Below, one piece after another: positions 48,903-57,295 of a DNA stretch of 64,000 nucleotides. Under the pieces are notes generated by a model. That model worked only from the letters and a program-made list of their open reading frames with translations, searched no databases and was not told where the DNA came from. The stretch is from Tessaracoccus lacteus (GTDB lineage Bacteria; Actinomycetota; Actinomycetes; Propionibacteriales; Propionibacteriaceae): contig NZ_CP123967.1 in assembly GCF_029917005.1 (NCBI RefSeq), positions 1,860,001 through 1,924,000 of the forward strand. Reading direction: 5' to 3'. Position numbers and translations under genes: made by a program. The first letter of the stretch is position 1, and the number at the start of each line of letters is the position of its first letter.

Positions 48903-51392
48903 TCAGGCCCGCTGGACGGCAGCGAACCTCTCGACGGCGACCGCAACCGCGCGCTGGCGGGCCTCTGCGGCGTCCTTGTCGGTCAGCGTCCTGTCCCCGC
49001 GGAAACGCAGGGCGAACGCGAGGGACTTGCGGCCCTCGCCGACCTGGTCGCCGGTGTAGACGTCGAACAGCGACACGGACTCCAGCAGCTCGCCGGCACC
49101 CTCGGTGAGGGCGGCCGCGACATCGGCCGAAGCCACGGACTCGTCGACGATCAGCGCGACATCCTCCTTGGCCAGCGGGAAGCTGTGCAGCGTGCCGATT
49201 TTCCCTCCGTGGCGGGCCGCGGCGAGCAGCGCGTCGAGGTCGAGTTCGACGGCGCAGGTGCGCTCCGGCAGCCGGTAGGCCTTGACGACGGCGGGATGCA
49301 GCTCGCCGGCGTACCCGAGGACGACACCGTCGACGCTGAGCTCCGCGCACCGGCCGGGGTGCCACGGGGCCTCCTCGGCGTTGCGGCGTGCCACGGTGAC
49401 GCCGACCGCCGCGGCTGCCCGCTCGGCGAACGCGACAACGTGCGTCCAGTCCGCGGGAACTGCCGGGCCCTGCCAGCCGGCGGCCCGCCACTGGCCGGTC
49501 ACGACGGCGGCAAGGTGGTGGGGCTGCGCGGGCAGCGCCGCGTCGAGCGCGGCGAGCTCCTCGTCAGTGGGCCGGTGGGTCACGCCGGGGCGCGGGGCCG
49601 CGGGCTCGGAGCCGTCGACGAACACCCGCCCCTGCTCGAACAGGGCCAGGTCGGTCAGCGATCTGGACGTGTTGCGCGCCACGGCGGCGAACAGGCCCGG
49701 CAGCAGGGTGCTGCGCAGGTACCCGTGGGTCTCGGAGAGCGGGTTGGCGAGCTTGACCAGGGCGCGGCGACCGTCCTCGGCGCCGAGTCCGAGCTGGTCC
49801 AGCTCGGCCGTGGACGCGAAGGGCAGCGTCAGCACCTCGGTGAAGCCGAGGTCTGCGACGGCCCGGAGCGCGGCGCGTCGGTCGCGGATCACCGGGTCGA
49901 GCCCTGCGGACTCGGCGGGCACGGGGAGGCGGCGGCCGATGGCGTCGTACCCGACGTGCCGGCCGACCTCCTCGACGACGTCGTACGGATCGACGAGGTC
50001 GCCGCGCCAGCTGGGCGCGGTCACGGTCAGGGAGTCGCCCAGCGCGGTGGCTTCGACGCCGGAGGCGCGCAGGATCTTGAGCACGCGCTCCTGCTCGACG
50101 GGGGCGCCGAGGATGGCGGGGATGAGCCCCGAGCGCAGCTTGATGTGGTGCGGCTCGGGGGCGCCGCCGACGACCGTCTCGGCGGTGACGCGGCCGCCGC
50201 CGTGAGCGACGAGCAGCTTCGCCGCGCGCTTCGCGGCCGCGTAGGGCAGCTGCGGGTCGACGCCGCGCTCGAAGCGCTTGGATGCCTCGGACGGCAGGCC
50301 ATGGCGGCGGAACGTCCGCGAGACCGAGGAGGACGCGAAGCTGGCGGCCTCGAGGACGATGGTCGTGGTGGAGTCCGACACCTCGGTGGTCTCTCCGCCC
50401 ATCACGCCGGCCAGCCCGATCGGGCCGGTGTCGTCGGTGATGAGGAGGTCGTCCGCGTCGAGGTCGCGGTCCTGGCCGTCGAGTGTGCGCAGCTTCTCCC
50501 CCGCCTCGGCGAGGCGGACCCGGATCGGGCCGGCCAGCTTCGCGGCGTCGTACGCGTGCAGCGGTTGCCCGGACTCGAGCATCACGTAGTTGGTGACGTC
50601 GACGGCGAGCGAGATGGAGCGGACGCCGGAGGCCCGCAGCCGGGCCACCATCCAGTCCGGGGAAGGCTGGGACGGGTCGATCTCGTCGATGGTCAGCGCG
50701 ACGAAGCAGGAGCAGCGGTCGGAGTCCAGCACGATCGGGTGCCCGCCCTCGACGGGCTCGGGCAGCCGCGTGCGGTAGCGGTCCTCGTAGCTGACCTGGT
50801 TCGCGATGGCTGCCTCGCGGGCCAGGCCGCGCATGGAGAGGCAGTAGGCCAGGTCGGGGGTCACGTCGATGTCGAGGACCTCGTCAGCCGTCCACAGCAG
50901 GTCGATCGCGTCGGCGCCGGGCTCTGCGGAGTCGGCGGGCAGCACGATGATGCCGCTGTGGTCCTCCCCCAGGCCCAGCTCGTCGACGGCGCACATCATG
51001 CCGTCGGAGACGTGGCCGTAGGTCTTGCGGGCGGCGATGGCGAAGTCGCCGGGCAGCACGGTGCCCGGCAGCGCGACGACCACGAGGTCGCCGACCTCGA
51101 AATTGCTGGCGCCGCACACGATGCCGCGGCTGGCCGGGAACTCATCGGTTGCCTCGTCGTTCAGGTGGCCGACGTCGACGCGGCAGTAGCGGATGACCTT
51201 GCCGTTCTTCTGAGGCTCGTCGACGAAGCTGAGCATGCGGCCGACGGTCAGCGGACCGGTGACCGGGGAGCCGACCTGCTCGATGTGTTCGACGGTGAGG
51301 CCGACCTTGATGAACTGCTCGGCCAGGCGCGCGGTCGTGACGTCTGAGGGCAGCGCGACGAGGTCACGCAGCCAGGAGATCGGGGCCTTCAT
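48903..51392 (-). CDS. pheT: Phenylalanyl-tRNA synthetase beta subunit
   Basis: 829 residues, full length. MKAPISWLRDLVALPS is the family start. An EMAP/OB tRNA-binding domain (residues about 42-155, with GASNFEVGDLVVVALPG) precedes the B3/B4 editing module (SRPFRRHGLPSEASKRFERG), B5 and the C-terminal FDX-ACB domain (HSFPLAKEDVALIVDESV). ATG 51392 overlaps the pheS stop (ATGA). A much longer frame continues upstream through pheS but is not coding. Confidence 0.97.
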   Translation of the reverse strand: MKAPISWLRDLVALPSDVTTARLAEQFIKVGLTVEHIEQVGSPVTGPLTVGRMLSFVDEPQKNGKVIRYCRVDVGHLNDEATDEFPASRGIVCGASNFEVGDLVVVALPGTVLPGDFAIAARKTYGHVSDGMMCAVDELGLGEDHSGIIVLPADSAEPGADAIDLLWTADEVLDIDVTPDLAYCLSMRGLAREAAIANQVSYEDRYRTRLPEPVEGGHPIVLDSDRCSCFVALTIDEIDPSQPSPDWMVARLRASGVRSISLAVDVTNYVMLESGQPLHAYDAAKLAGPIRVRLAEAGEKLRTLDGQDRDLDADDLLITDDTGPIGLAGVMGGETTEVSDSTTTIVLEAASFASSSVSRTFRRHGLPSEASKRFERGVDPQLPYAAAKRAAKLLVAHGGGRVTAETVVGGAPEPHHIKLRSGLIPAILGAPVEQERVLKILRASGVEATALGDSLTVTAPSWRGDLVDPYDVVEEVGRHVGYDAIGRRLPVPAESAGLDPVIRDRRAALRAVADLGFTEVLTLPFASTAELDQLGLGAEDGRRALVKLANPLSETHGYLRSTLLPGLFAAVARNTSRSLTDLALFEQGRVFVDGSEPAAPRPGVTHRPTDEELAALDAALPAQPHHLAAVVTGQWRAAGWQGPAVPADWTHVVAFAERAAAAVGVTVARRNAEEAPWHPGRCAELSVDGVVLGYAGELHPAVVKAYRLPERTCAVELDLDALLAAARHGGKIGTLHSFPLAKEDVALIVDESVASADVAAALTEGAGELLESVSLFDVYTGDQVGEGRKSLAFALRFRGDRTLTDKDAAEARQRAVAVAVERFAAVQRA

Positions 51393-52501
51393 CGGGCTCC
51401 CCCCAGGATGGAACGGCTGAATCGGATGTCGCCCTCGACGAAGTCGCGCAGGTCGGGGGCGCCGGTGCGGAACATGACGGTGCGGTCGACGCCCATGCCG
51501 AAGGCGAAGCCGGAGTACACGTCGGGGTCGATGCCGCAGGCGGCGAGCACGCGGGGGTTGACGATGCCGCAGCCGCCCCACTCGATCCAGCCCTCGGAAC
51601 GGCAGGTGCGGCAGGGTCGGTCGGGGTTGCCGACGGAGTCTCCGTGGCACACGAAGCAGCGCAGGTCGACCTCGCCGGACGGCTCGGTGAACGGGAAGTA
51701 GTGCGGGCGCATGCGCGTGATCACGTCGTCGCCGAACATCGCCTGCGCGAGGTGGTCGAGAGTGCCGCGCAGGTCCGCCATGGAGATGCCCTTGTCGACG
51801 ACGAGGCCCTCCAGCTGGTGGAACACGGGCAGGTGCGTCGCGTCGTACTCGTCGGCGCGGAACACCTTGCCGGGGCTGATGACGTACAGCGGGACGCCAC
51901 GCGTCAGCAGCGCGCGGGCCTGCACCGGCGACGTCTGCGTGCGCAGCAGCCGACCGGCCGATGGCGGATCGACCCAGAGGGTGTCCTGCAGGGCGCGGGC
52001 CGGGTGGTCGGGGGCGAGGTTGAGGGCGTCGAAGTTGTACCACTCGGCCTCGACCTGGGGGCCGTCTGCGACCTGGTAGCCCATCGCGACGAACACGTCG
52101 ATCATCTCGTCGATGAGGGTGGTGACGGGGTGTAGCGCCCCATGGGGCGCGACGTCGACGGGCAGCGTCATGTCGATTCGCTCGGCGACCAGCGCCGCGG
52201 CCTCCTCGGCCGCGCTCAGCTCCGCCTGGCGGGCAGCGACGGCGCGGGAGACCTCGCCGCGGGCCTTGCCGACGCGCTGGCCGGCCTCCTTGCGGGCCTG
52301 CGGAGGCAGCGCGCCGATCTCCCGGTTCGCCAGGGCGAGCGGGGATGCGTCGCCCGCGTGGTCGAGACGCGCCTGCTTCAGCTGGGCGGAGTCTGTCGCG
52401 GCCTCGATCGCGTCGAGTGCTGCTGCCACGTAGCCGTCGATCGCCGTCGGGTCGAGTGCGGCGACCTGCTTGGGATCGAAGTTGTCGTTAGGCCCTGACA
52501 T
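51389..52501 (-). CDS. pheS: Phenylalanyl-tRNA synthetase alpha subunit
   Basis: 370 residues, catalytic subunit of the alpha2-beta2 class II synthetase. The N-terminal coiled coil (EIGALPPQARKEAGQRVGKA) is followed by the catalytic core HPVTTLIDEMIDVFVAMGY, motif 2 around FHQLEGLVVDKGISMADL, and motif 3 GFAFGMGVDRTVMFR. Four Cys in CFVCHGD and CRTCRSEG form the zinc-like knob seen in actinobacterial PheS. It overlaps the SpoU methyltransferase gene upstream by 14 nt, giving one operon. Confidence 0.97.
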   Translation of the reverse strand: MSGPNDNFDPKQVAALDPTAIDGYVAAALDAIEAATDSAQLKQARLDHAGDASPLALANREIGALPPQARKEAGQRVGKARGEVSRAVAARQAELSAAEEAAALVAERIDMTLPVDVAPHGALHPVTTLIDEMIDVFVAMGYQVADGPQVEAEWYNFDALNLAPDHPARALQDTLWVDPPSAGRLLRTQTSPVQARALLTRGVPLYVISPGKVFRADEYDATHLPVFHQLEGLVVDKGISMADLRGTLDHLAQAMFGDDVITRMRPHYFPFTEPSGEVDLRCFVCHGDSVGNPDRPCRTCRSEGWIEWGGCGIVNPRVLAACGIDPDVYSGFAFGMGVDRTVMFRTGAPDLRDFVEGDIRFSRSILGGAR

Positions 52502-53306
52502 GGGACCCTCCTTCGCGTCGTTGCGCCGAGGCGGTGGCGTACAGGCACACCGCTGCGGCGCTGGAAAGGTTCAGGCTCTCGGCCTGCCCCCACATCGGGA
52601 CGGCCACGACCTCGTCGGCCAGGCGCGCGTCCTCTTCGGGCAGGCCCCAGGCCTCGTTGCCCATGATCCAGGCGATCGGGCCGCTCAGCTCGCCCGCGGC
52701 CGCCTTGAGGTCAAGGGCGTCGCCCTCGCCGTCGGCGGCGAGCACGGTCATGCCCTGGGCCTTGACTTTGGCGACGGCGTCGGTGAGCGGCACGCCTGTG
52801 AGGATCGGCATGTGGAAGAGGCTTCCGACCGTGGAGCGGACGGTCTTGGGGTTGTAGATCTCGACGGAGCCGGTCGTGAGGATCACACCGTCGGCCCCGA
52901 ATGCGTCGGCGCACCGGATCACCGTGCCGGCGTTGCCCGGGTCCCGCACCTGCGCGCAGATCACGACAAGCCGGGCGTCGGCGATGTCCTCCCAGCCGAA
53001 CTCCAGCTGCCGACACACGGCGATGATGCCCTGCGGCGTGACGGTGTCGCTGAGCTGCCGCATCTGGGCGACGGTGGCATGCCAGATCGGCACGTCGGTC
53101 CCCACGATGAGGTCCGCGTGCTTGTCCACGTCGTCGACGATCAGCTCCTGAACGAGGCCCTTGGCGGCAAGCGCCTCGCGCACTGCCTGACGGCCCTCCG
53201 CCAGGAAGGTGCCGGTGAGGTCCCGGCCTCTGCGCTGGGTCAGACGACGAACCGAACGCAGCACCGAGGCGGGCAGGCCTGGCGCGGCGTTCGGTTCGTG
53301 AGTCAC
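52488..53306 (-). CDS. TrmH/SpoU-family RNA 2'-O-methyltransferase
   Basis: 272 residues from GTG 53306. The SPOUT knot motifs are present: CAQVRDPGNAGTVIRCADAF (motif 1, residues about 125-145), IAWIMGNEAWGLPEE (motif 2) and LNLSSAAAVCLYA (motif 3). An N-terminal RNA-binding substrate domain (LTQRRGRDLTGTFLAEGRQA) is typical of 23S rRNA methyltransferases. It probably methylates a 23S or tRNA ribose. It lies 11 nt downstream of rplT and overlaps pheS, the same place as its homologue in M. tuberculosis. Confidence 0.92.
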   Translation of the reverse strand: MTHEPNAAPGLPASVLRSVRRLTQRRGRDLTGTFLAEGRQAVREALAAKGLVQELIVDDVDKHADLIVGTDVPIWHATVAQMRQLSDTVTPQGIIAVCRQLEFGWEDIADARLVVICAQVRDPGNAGTVIRCADAFGADGVILTTGSVEIYNPKTVRSTVGSLFHMPILTGVPLTDAVAKVKAQGMTVLAADGEGDALDLKAAAGELSGPIAWIMGNEAWGLPEEDARLADEVVAVPMWGQAESLNLSSAAAVCLYATASAQRREGGSHVRA

Positions 53307-53317
53307 TGGACCGCCCC

Positions 53318-53686
53318 TCAGGCGGCCGCGACGCTCTGGTTGTCCTTGGCGACAGCAACCAGGGCGTTGAAGGCAGCGGTGTCGTTGACGGCCAGATCGG
53401 CGAGGATCTTGCGATCGACCTCGACGCCCGCGTTCTTCAGACCGGAGATCAGACGGTTGTAGGTCATGCCCTCGGCGCGGGCGGCAGCGTTGATGCGCTG
53501 GATCCACAGCCCACGGAAGTCGCCCTTCTTGGCGCGACGGTCGCGGTAGCTGTAGGTGGCCGAGTGGAGCATCTGCTCCTTGGCCTTGCGGTACAGGCGG
53601 GAACGCTGGCCGCGGTAGCCGGAGGCCAGCTCGAGAACTTCGCGACGCTTCTTCTTCGCATTCACAGAACGCTTCACGCGTGCCAT
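53318..53686 (-). CDS. rplT: 50S ribosomal protein L20
   Basis: 122 residues. [20 protein letters not shown] and [19 protein letters not shown] are the basic N-terminal extension that binds 23S, and the globular part [20 protein letters not shown] is complete. L20 is needed early in 50S assembly and, in many bacteria, represses its own operon by binding the infC leader. It follows rpmI by 67 nt in the standard infC-rpmI-rplT order. A GGAGTG site precedes the ATG. Confidence 0.97.
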   Translation of the reverse strand: MARVKRSVNAKKKRREVLELASGYRGQRSRLYRKAKEQMLHSATYSYRDRRAKKGDFRGLWIQRINAAARAEGMTYNRLISGLKNAGVEVDRKILADLAVNDTAAFNALVAVAKDNQSVAAA

Positions 53687-53753
53687 GGGATCACTCCTTG
53701 GGGATTGGTCGGCCTAGCCGACGGTGGGTTCGTTGACGAGAGGGGGGTTAGGC

Positions 53754-53966
53754 TCAGCGGCCCTTGTGCTTGCCAAGGAGCTTGCGGATCTTCTTGGCGT
53801 CGGGAGCCGAGACGGACTCCGCGGCCTGCAGACGGCGGATGCGCGTCGAGGCCTTGTGCTCGTTGAGGTGACCCAGGTTGGCCTGACGGCGCACCAGCTT
53901 GCCGGTGCCGGTGGTCTTGAACCGCTTCTTCGCGCCGGAGTGCGACTTCATCTTGGGCATGTCCAT
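53754..53966 (-). CDS. rpmI: 50S ribosomal protein L35
   Basis: 70 residues, very basic. MPKMKSHSGAKKRFKTTGTG is the family signature, with two extra residues (MD) at the start; ATG at the second Met (53960) is a possible alternative. It is part of the infC-rpmI-rplT operon, 30 nt after infC. Confidence 0.96.
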   Translation of the reverse strand: MDMPKMKSHSGAKKRFKTTGTGKLVRRQANLGHLNEHKASTRIRRLQAAESVSAPDAKKIRKLLGKHKGR

Positions 53967-53996
53967 GCCTCGCTTTCTTCTTCGTGGCCGATCTCG

Positions 53997-54686
53997 TCAG
54001 AGATCGATGTCTGGGTCCATGTTGTCGGCGGGACCGCGCCTCTTCTTCGTCGAGGTGGTGCCACCGGCCGCCGCGCGGAGCTCGGCCTCAGCGACCTTGT
54101 CCTGCTCGGCGTTCTCGCGTCGCTCCGCCATCCGACGGTCCCGGTCCGCTGCCTGGTCGGCGCGGGCCTCGGTCTTCTTCTTGGTCGGGCCGAGGACCAT
54201 CAGCATGTTGCGGCCGTCCTGCTTGGGCGCGGACTCGACGTAACCGAACTCGGTCACATCCTCAGCCAGGCGACGCAGCAGGTCCATGCCGAGCTCGGGG
54301 CGCGACTGCTCGCGGCCTCGGAACATGATGGTGATCTTGACCTTGTCGCCGGCCTTCAGGAACCGGACGACGTGGCCCTTCTTCGTCTCGTAATCGTGCT
54401 TGTCGATCTTGAGGCGGAGCTTCATCTCCTTGGTGTCGACGTTCGACTGGTTGCGACGGGCGTCGCGCACCTTCTGCGCGGCCTCGTACTTGAACTTGCC
54501 GTAGTCCATGAGCTTGGCGACCGGGGGCCGCGCCATCGGCGCCACTTCGACAAGATCCAGATCGTTCTCCGCGGCGAGACGCAAGGCGTCCTCGACGCGC
54601 ACGATGCCTACCTGCTCGCCGTTAGGGCCGACGAGCCGGACTTCGGGTACTCGGATGCGATCATTGATCCGCGGTTCAGTGCTGAT
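53997..54686 (-). CDS. infC: Translation initiation factor IF-3 (ATC start)
   Basis: 229 residues if translation starts at ATC 54686, giving (M)[15 protein letters not shown], the family start. No ATG, GTG or TTG is placed well, and GGAGG lies 4 nt upstream of the ATC, so ATC is very probably the true start. AUU or AUC starts are typical for infC and let IF3 repress its own synthesis. The N domain ([18 protein letters not shown]), linker ([20 protein letters not shown]) and C domain ([19 protein letters not shown]) are intact. The tail is longer than in E. coli and charged ([16 protein letters not shown]). Confidence 0.95.
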   Translation of the reverse strand: MSTEPRINDRIRVPEVRLVGPNGEQVGIVRVEDALRLAAENDLDLVEVAPMARPPVAKLMDYGKFKYEAAQKVRDARRNQSNVDTKEMKLRLKIDKHDYETKKGHVVRFLKAGDKVKITIMFRGREQSRPELGMDLLRRLAEDVTEFGYVESAPKQDGRNMLMVLGPTKKKTEARADQAADRDRRMAERRENAEQDKVAEAELRAAAGGTTSTKKRRGPADNMDPDIDL

Positions 54687-54860
54687 GGGTCCTCCAAGGT
54701 TGAGTCGTGTGTCGCCGGGCAAGCAAAAAGGCCCCCGCACGTGCGGAGGCCACTGACATCGAACCCGGACGCACGTGGGCGTCCCGGTTACCGATGACCC
54801 GGCCGCCGGGGCAGCCAAGGTGGGAGGTGACTCCACTTGAGCGGGCAGCATCATGCTGCC
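54687..54860 (-). promoter_or_regulatory. infC-rpmI-rplT leader with attenuator-like terminator
   Basis: The region upstream of infC contains an intrinsic terminator (54725-54751) about 40 nt before the start codon. Actinobacterial L20-type ribosomal-protein leaders are known to lie here. Upstream bases include further inverted stretches (for example around 54775-54805), but I could not fold the leader by computation. The layout suggests that L20 or another product controls read-through. Confidence 0.65.
54725..54751 (-). terminator. Intrinsic terminator in the infC leader
   Basis: On the minus strand GGCCTCCGCAC and GTGCGGGGGCC form an 11-bp stem (one T-G pair) with almost no loop, followed by TTTTT and then the infC ribosome site. 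It precedes, rather than follows, the operon, so it is an attenuator candidate. Confidence 0.85.
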
Positions 54861-54914
54861 GGTAACTCACGGAAGTCTACGCGGCGCAGGAACGAAACGC
54901 TAATCGGGTCCCGG

Positions 54915-55439
54915 TCACCCCTGCGACGACTCTTCCTCCGCCCGGTCGTCGGCGTAGCGGACCCAGCCGAACTCCCCGTCATCGAACTCCACGACCGCCA
55001 TGCCGGAGGCAAGGAACTCCAGCGCCTCGCCGGAGATGACGAGCGGGTGGGGGCCGGCCACGTCGATGAGCAACGCGCCCGCCCCTGCGGGCCCGACCGT
55101 CGCGCAGAGTTCGTCGAGCAGGCAGGGCACCGGACGGGCGCCGACCTGCCAGGCGCGCAGCGAGTCGACGCCGGTGAAGGCGAGCAGGTGGCTGCCCGAC
55201 TCGTCGGTCAGCGTGACGGCAGCCATCTCGGCATGCCTGTCAGGGTCAGGTTCGGTTCCCCCGTCGTCGCCGCTCGCCACGATGGGGAGCAGCAGCCGGC
55301 TGGAACAGAGCGCCACCAGCGCACGGATGTAGCTTGTCGGGTCCTCGACGCGGGCGAGCGCCTCGCGCGTGAGGGGGTCGGCCTCGCCGTGGTCGCCGGC
55401 GAAGCGGGAGCTGGGCTGGGCGAGGGTTCGCAGATCCAT
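54915..55439 (-). CDS. SseB-like protein
   Basis: 174 residues from ATG 55439. The order PTSYIRALVALCSSRLLLPI, MAAVTLTDESGSHLLAFTGV and PHPLVISGEALEFLA matches the SseB N-terminal domain family, including its usual place near infC in Actinobacteria. Function is not established. TACCCT ends 7 nt before the ATG, so the message is probably leaderless. It is divergent from the small membrane gene across 54 bp. Confidence 0.82.
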   Translation of the reverse strand: MDLRTLAQPSSRFAGDHGEADPLTREALARVEDPTSYIRALVALCSSRLLLPIVASGDDGGTEPDPDRHAEMAAVTLTDESGSHLLAFTGVDSLRAWQVGARPVPCLLDELCATVGPAGAGALLIDVAGPHPLVISGEALEFLASGMAVVEFDDGEFGWVRYADDRAEEESSQG

Positions 55440-55493
55440 GTCAGCGAGGGTAGCCGTACCGGAGGGACTGTTGGCCTGTGACAGACTGGACAC

Positions 55494-56012
55494 ATGATGT
55501 CTCTGGCGTTCCTGATCACCCTCGGGCTGGCCGTCGTCATCCTCGCGGTCGCCGCGGGGATGACCGCCCGGACACGCGCCGCGCGCCCCGCCGTCATCGG
55601 CGCCGGCCTTGCCGCGCTGGTGGTCGGCTACTGGCTGACCGGGTGGACGCAGCTGACGATCAACGGCATCGCCTCGCTCGTCGACTGGTTCCACCGCACG
55701 GCGCTGACGACGCCTGTCGCCTGGGGTACCGGCCTGCTGGTCGGTGGCCTGATCGTCACCGTCGTCGGAGCTCTGCTCCCGAAGGGCTCCGCCCAGCCGT
55801 CGAAGGGCGCCTCGCCCACGGCCGGATCGGGTCCGCGGGCCGCGGCAGGGGGTCCGGGCGCGGCCACGAAGGCGGGGCCGGGTGCTGGCGCGGGGCCCGT
55901 ACCGACGCGCCAGAAGTCGACGCCCCAGGTTCAGAAGGGCGCCCAGCCGACGGGCCTTGACCCCGAGGACGCCGAGATCGAGGAGCTGCTGCGCAAGCGC
56001 GGCATCATGTGA
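55494..56012 (+). CDS. Small membrane protein with Ala/Gly/Pro-rich tail
   Basis: 172 residues. There are three membrane segments near residues 3-22, 31-50 and 73-96, then a low-complexity tail (GSGPRAAAGGPGAATKAGPG) and a charged end ending EIEELLRKRGIM. No domain is recognised. A CAGACT hexamer ends 6 nt before the first ATG. The stop codon lies inside the first unit of the left repeat array (56011 on), so that array may act as its terminator. Confidence 0.7.
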   Translation: MMSLAFLITLGLAVVILAVAAGMTARTRAARPAVIGAGLAALVVGYWLTGWTQLTINGIASLVDWFHRTALTTPVAWGTGLLVGGLIVTVVGALLPKGSAQPSKGASPTAGSGPRAAAGGPGAATKAGPGAGAGPVPTRQKSTPQVQKGAQPTGLDPEDAEIEELLRKRGIM

Positions 56013-56150
56013 CGCCACCCTGACCGACGGACGCCACCCTTACCAACGGACGCCACCCTTACCGACCGACGCCACCCTTCGTGACCGATGCCACCGCCAT
56101 GGCGGTGGCATGTGCTGAAACGGGTGGCGTCTGTCGGTAAGGGTGGCGCC
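56011..56150. repeat. Left palindromic repeat array (ACGCCACCC units)
   Basis: Four units of ACGCCACCC(TTACC/TGACC) lie at about 56012, 56031, 56050 and 56069 (19-20 bp period), followed by a perfect 24-bp palindrome at 56088-56111 centred on CCATGG, and then inverted units GGGTGGCGT at 56122 and 56140. The units left and right of the palindrome pair with each other (27 bp, one mismatch), so the array can form a large hairpin or cruciform. The same set occurs inverted at 57175-57295. Confidence 0.92.
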
Positions 56151-56267
56151 TGCGTGGAGGAGCGACGGCGCGTCACGCAACATCGGGCTGTGGATGGACG
56201 GAGCGGACTTCTCCACAGGTGGGCGCGCGCGACGGCGAAGTGACCCACGCCGGACTGGACTCGTCGC

Positions 56268-57188
56268 ATGACACGAGACGACGTCTTCACACACGCCCAG
56301 CTGCTCTCGACGGGACTCACCGACCGCGAAGTCCGTCAGCGACTCCGCGCCGGGCAGCTGACCAGGCCCAGGCGCGGGATCTACCACGCGTCGGGCCCGC
56401 AGAACGCCGTCGACGAGCACCGGCTGCTCATCCTGAGCGCGCTCTCGTTCGTGCACGACTCCAACGTGATCAGCCACCAGTCCGCCGGCGTCATCCACGG
56501 ACTTCCCGTCCCGTCCGACGGGCTGTCCCTGGTGACGATGACCCGGCTGACCGCCGGCCACGGCAAGGGTAGCCCGCTGTTGCGCGTCCGCCAGACGGCC
56601 ATCGACCCGGACGAGTACGAGGATCGCGCCGGACTTCGGATCACCACCCTGGCCCGCACGGCCGCCGACCTCGCCAGAACAATGCCCTTCGAGTGGGCAG
56701 TGGCCGCCCTCGATGCCGCGCTCGCTGCAGGGCTGGAGCGCGCGGAGTTGGTCTCTGCCCTGAACCGGCACCCGCGGCTGGCGGGGCTGGGGATCGCCCG
56801 TCGCGCCCTGTCCTTCGCGGATGGGCGGGCCGAGTCACCAGCCGAGTCGATCAGCCGGGTCCAGTTCGCCCGCTTCGGGGTGCCGGCACCCGTGGTGCAG
56901 TTCGAGGTGGTCGACGCCGACGGTAGCGTCGTGGCCCGCGCCGACTCCGGCTGGCCGGAACTCGGGCTCGTCGGCGAGGTGGACGGGAAGTGGAAGTACG
57001 GCGAGCTGCTGAAGCCTGGGCAGTCGCCGGAGGAGGCCATCATGCGCGAGAAGCGACGGGAGGAGGCCATCCGGCAGGCCGGGTTCTGGATCGTCCGGTG
57101 GGACTGGGCGACCGCAGTACAGGGCGCCGCTCTCGCACGGCTCATTCGCAGCGCGATGGTCACGCCCGCCCGAAGGTCCCACCCTTAG
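56268..57188 (+). CDS. AbiEi-type N-terminal domain fused to a DUF559/Vsr-like nuclease domain
   Basis: 306 residues. The N-terminal part (VFTHAQLLSTGLTDREVRQR then LRAGQLTRPRRGIYH, residues about 6-42) is the winged helix of type IV antitoxin AbiEi-like proteins. The C-terminal part has a PD-(D/E)XK-like arrangement: Asp near residue 225 (ARADSGWPE), E-x-D-G-K at about 237-241 (GEVDGKWKY) and EEAIRQAGFWIVRWDW near the end, as in DUF559 proteins. No AbiEii toxin gene is adjacent, so it is a solitary gene. Both sides carry the inverted palindromic arrays. Substrate and role are unknown; nuclease activity is inference from the motif pattern. Confidence 0.82.
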   Translation: MTRDDVFTHAQLLSTGLTDREVRQRLRAGQLTRPRRGIYHASGPQNAVDEHRLLILSALSFVHDSNVISHQSAGVIHGLPVPSDGLSLVTMTRLTAGHGKGSPLLRVRQTAIDPDEYEDRAGLRITTLARTAADLARTMPFEWAVAALDAALAAGLERAELVSALNRHPRLAGLGIARRALSFADGRAESPAESISRVQFARFGVPAPVVQFEVVDADGSVVARADSGWPELGLVGEVDGKWKYGELLKPGQSPEEAIMREKRREEAIRQAGFWIVRWDWATAVQGAALARLIRSAMVTPARRSHP

Positions 57189-57295
57189 CGACAGACGCCA
57201 CCCGTTTCAGCACATGCCACCGCCATGGCGGTGGCATCGGTCACGAAGGGTGGCGTCCGTTGGTAAGGGTGGCGTCTGTTGGTATGGGTGGCGTC
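57175..57295. repeat. Right palindromic repeat array, inverted copy of the left one
   Basis: The same 24-bp palindrome occurs at 57214-57237. On its left lie CCACCCTTAGCGACAGACGCC and CCCGTTTCAGCAC; on its right CGGTCACGAAGGGTGGCGTC and two more GGGTGGCGTC units. The reverse complement matches the left array over more than 90 bp with few differences, except that one 19-bp unit is missing. The array overlaps the last codons of the AbiEi-like gene and touches the stop of the PH-domain gene. Confidence 0.92.

Noticed and set aside
51393..52043. Upstream extension of pheT to more than 1,000 residues
   Set aside because: The extra part is an out-of-frame reading of pheS; PheT proteins start at MKAPISWL-type sequence, and ATG 51392 overlaps the pheS stop.
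56268..57188. Complete AbiE toxin-antitoxin system
   Set aside because: Only an AbiEi-like domain is present, fused to a nuclease-like domain. There is no AbiEii nucleotidyltransferase gene next to it.
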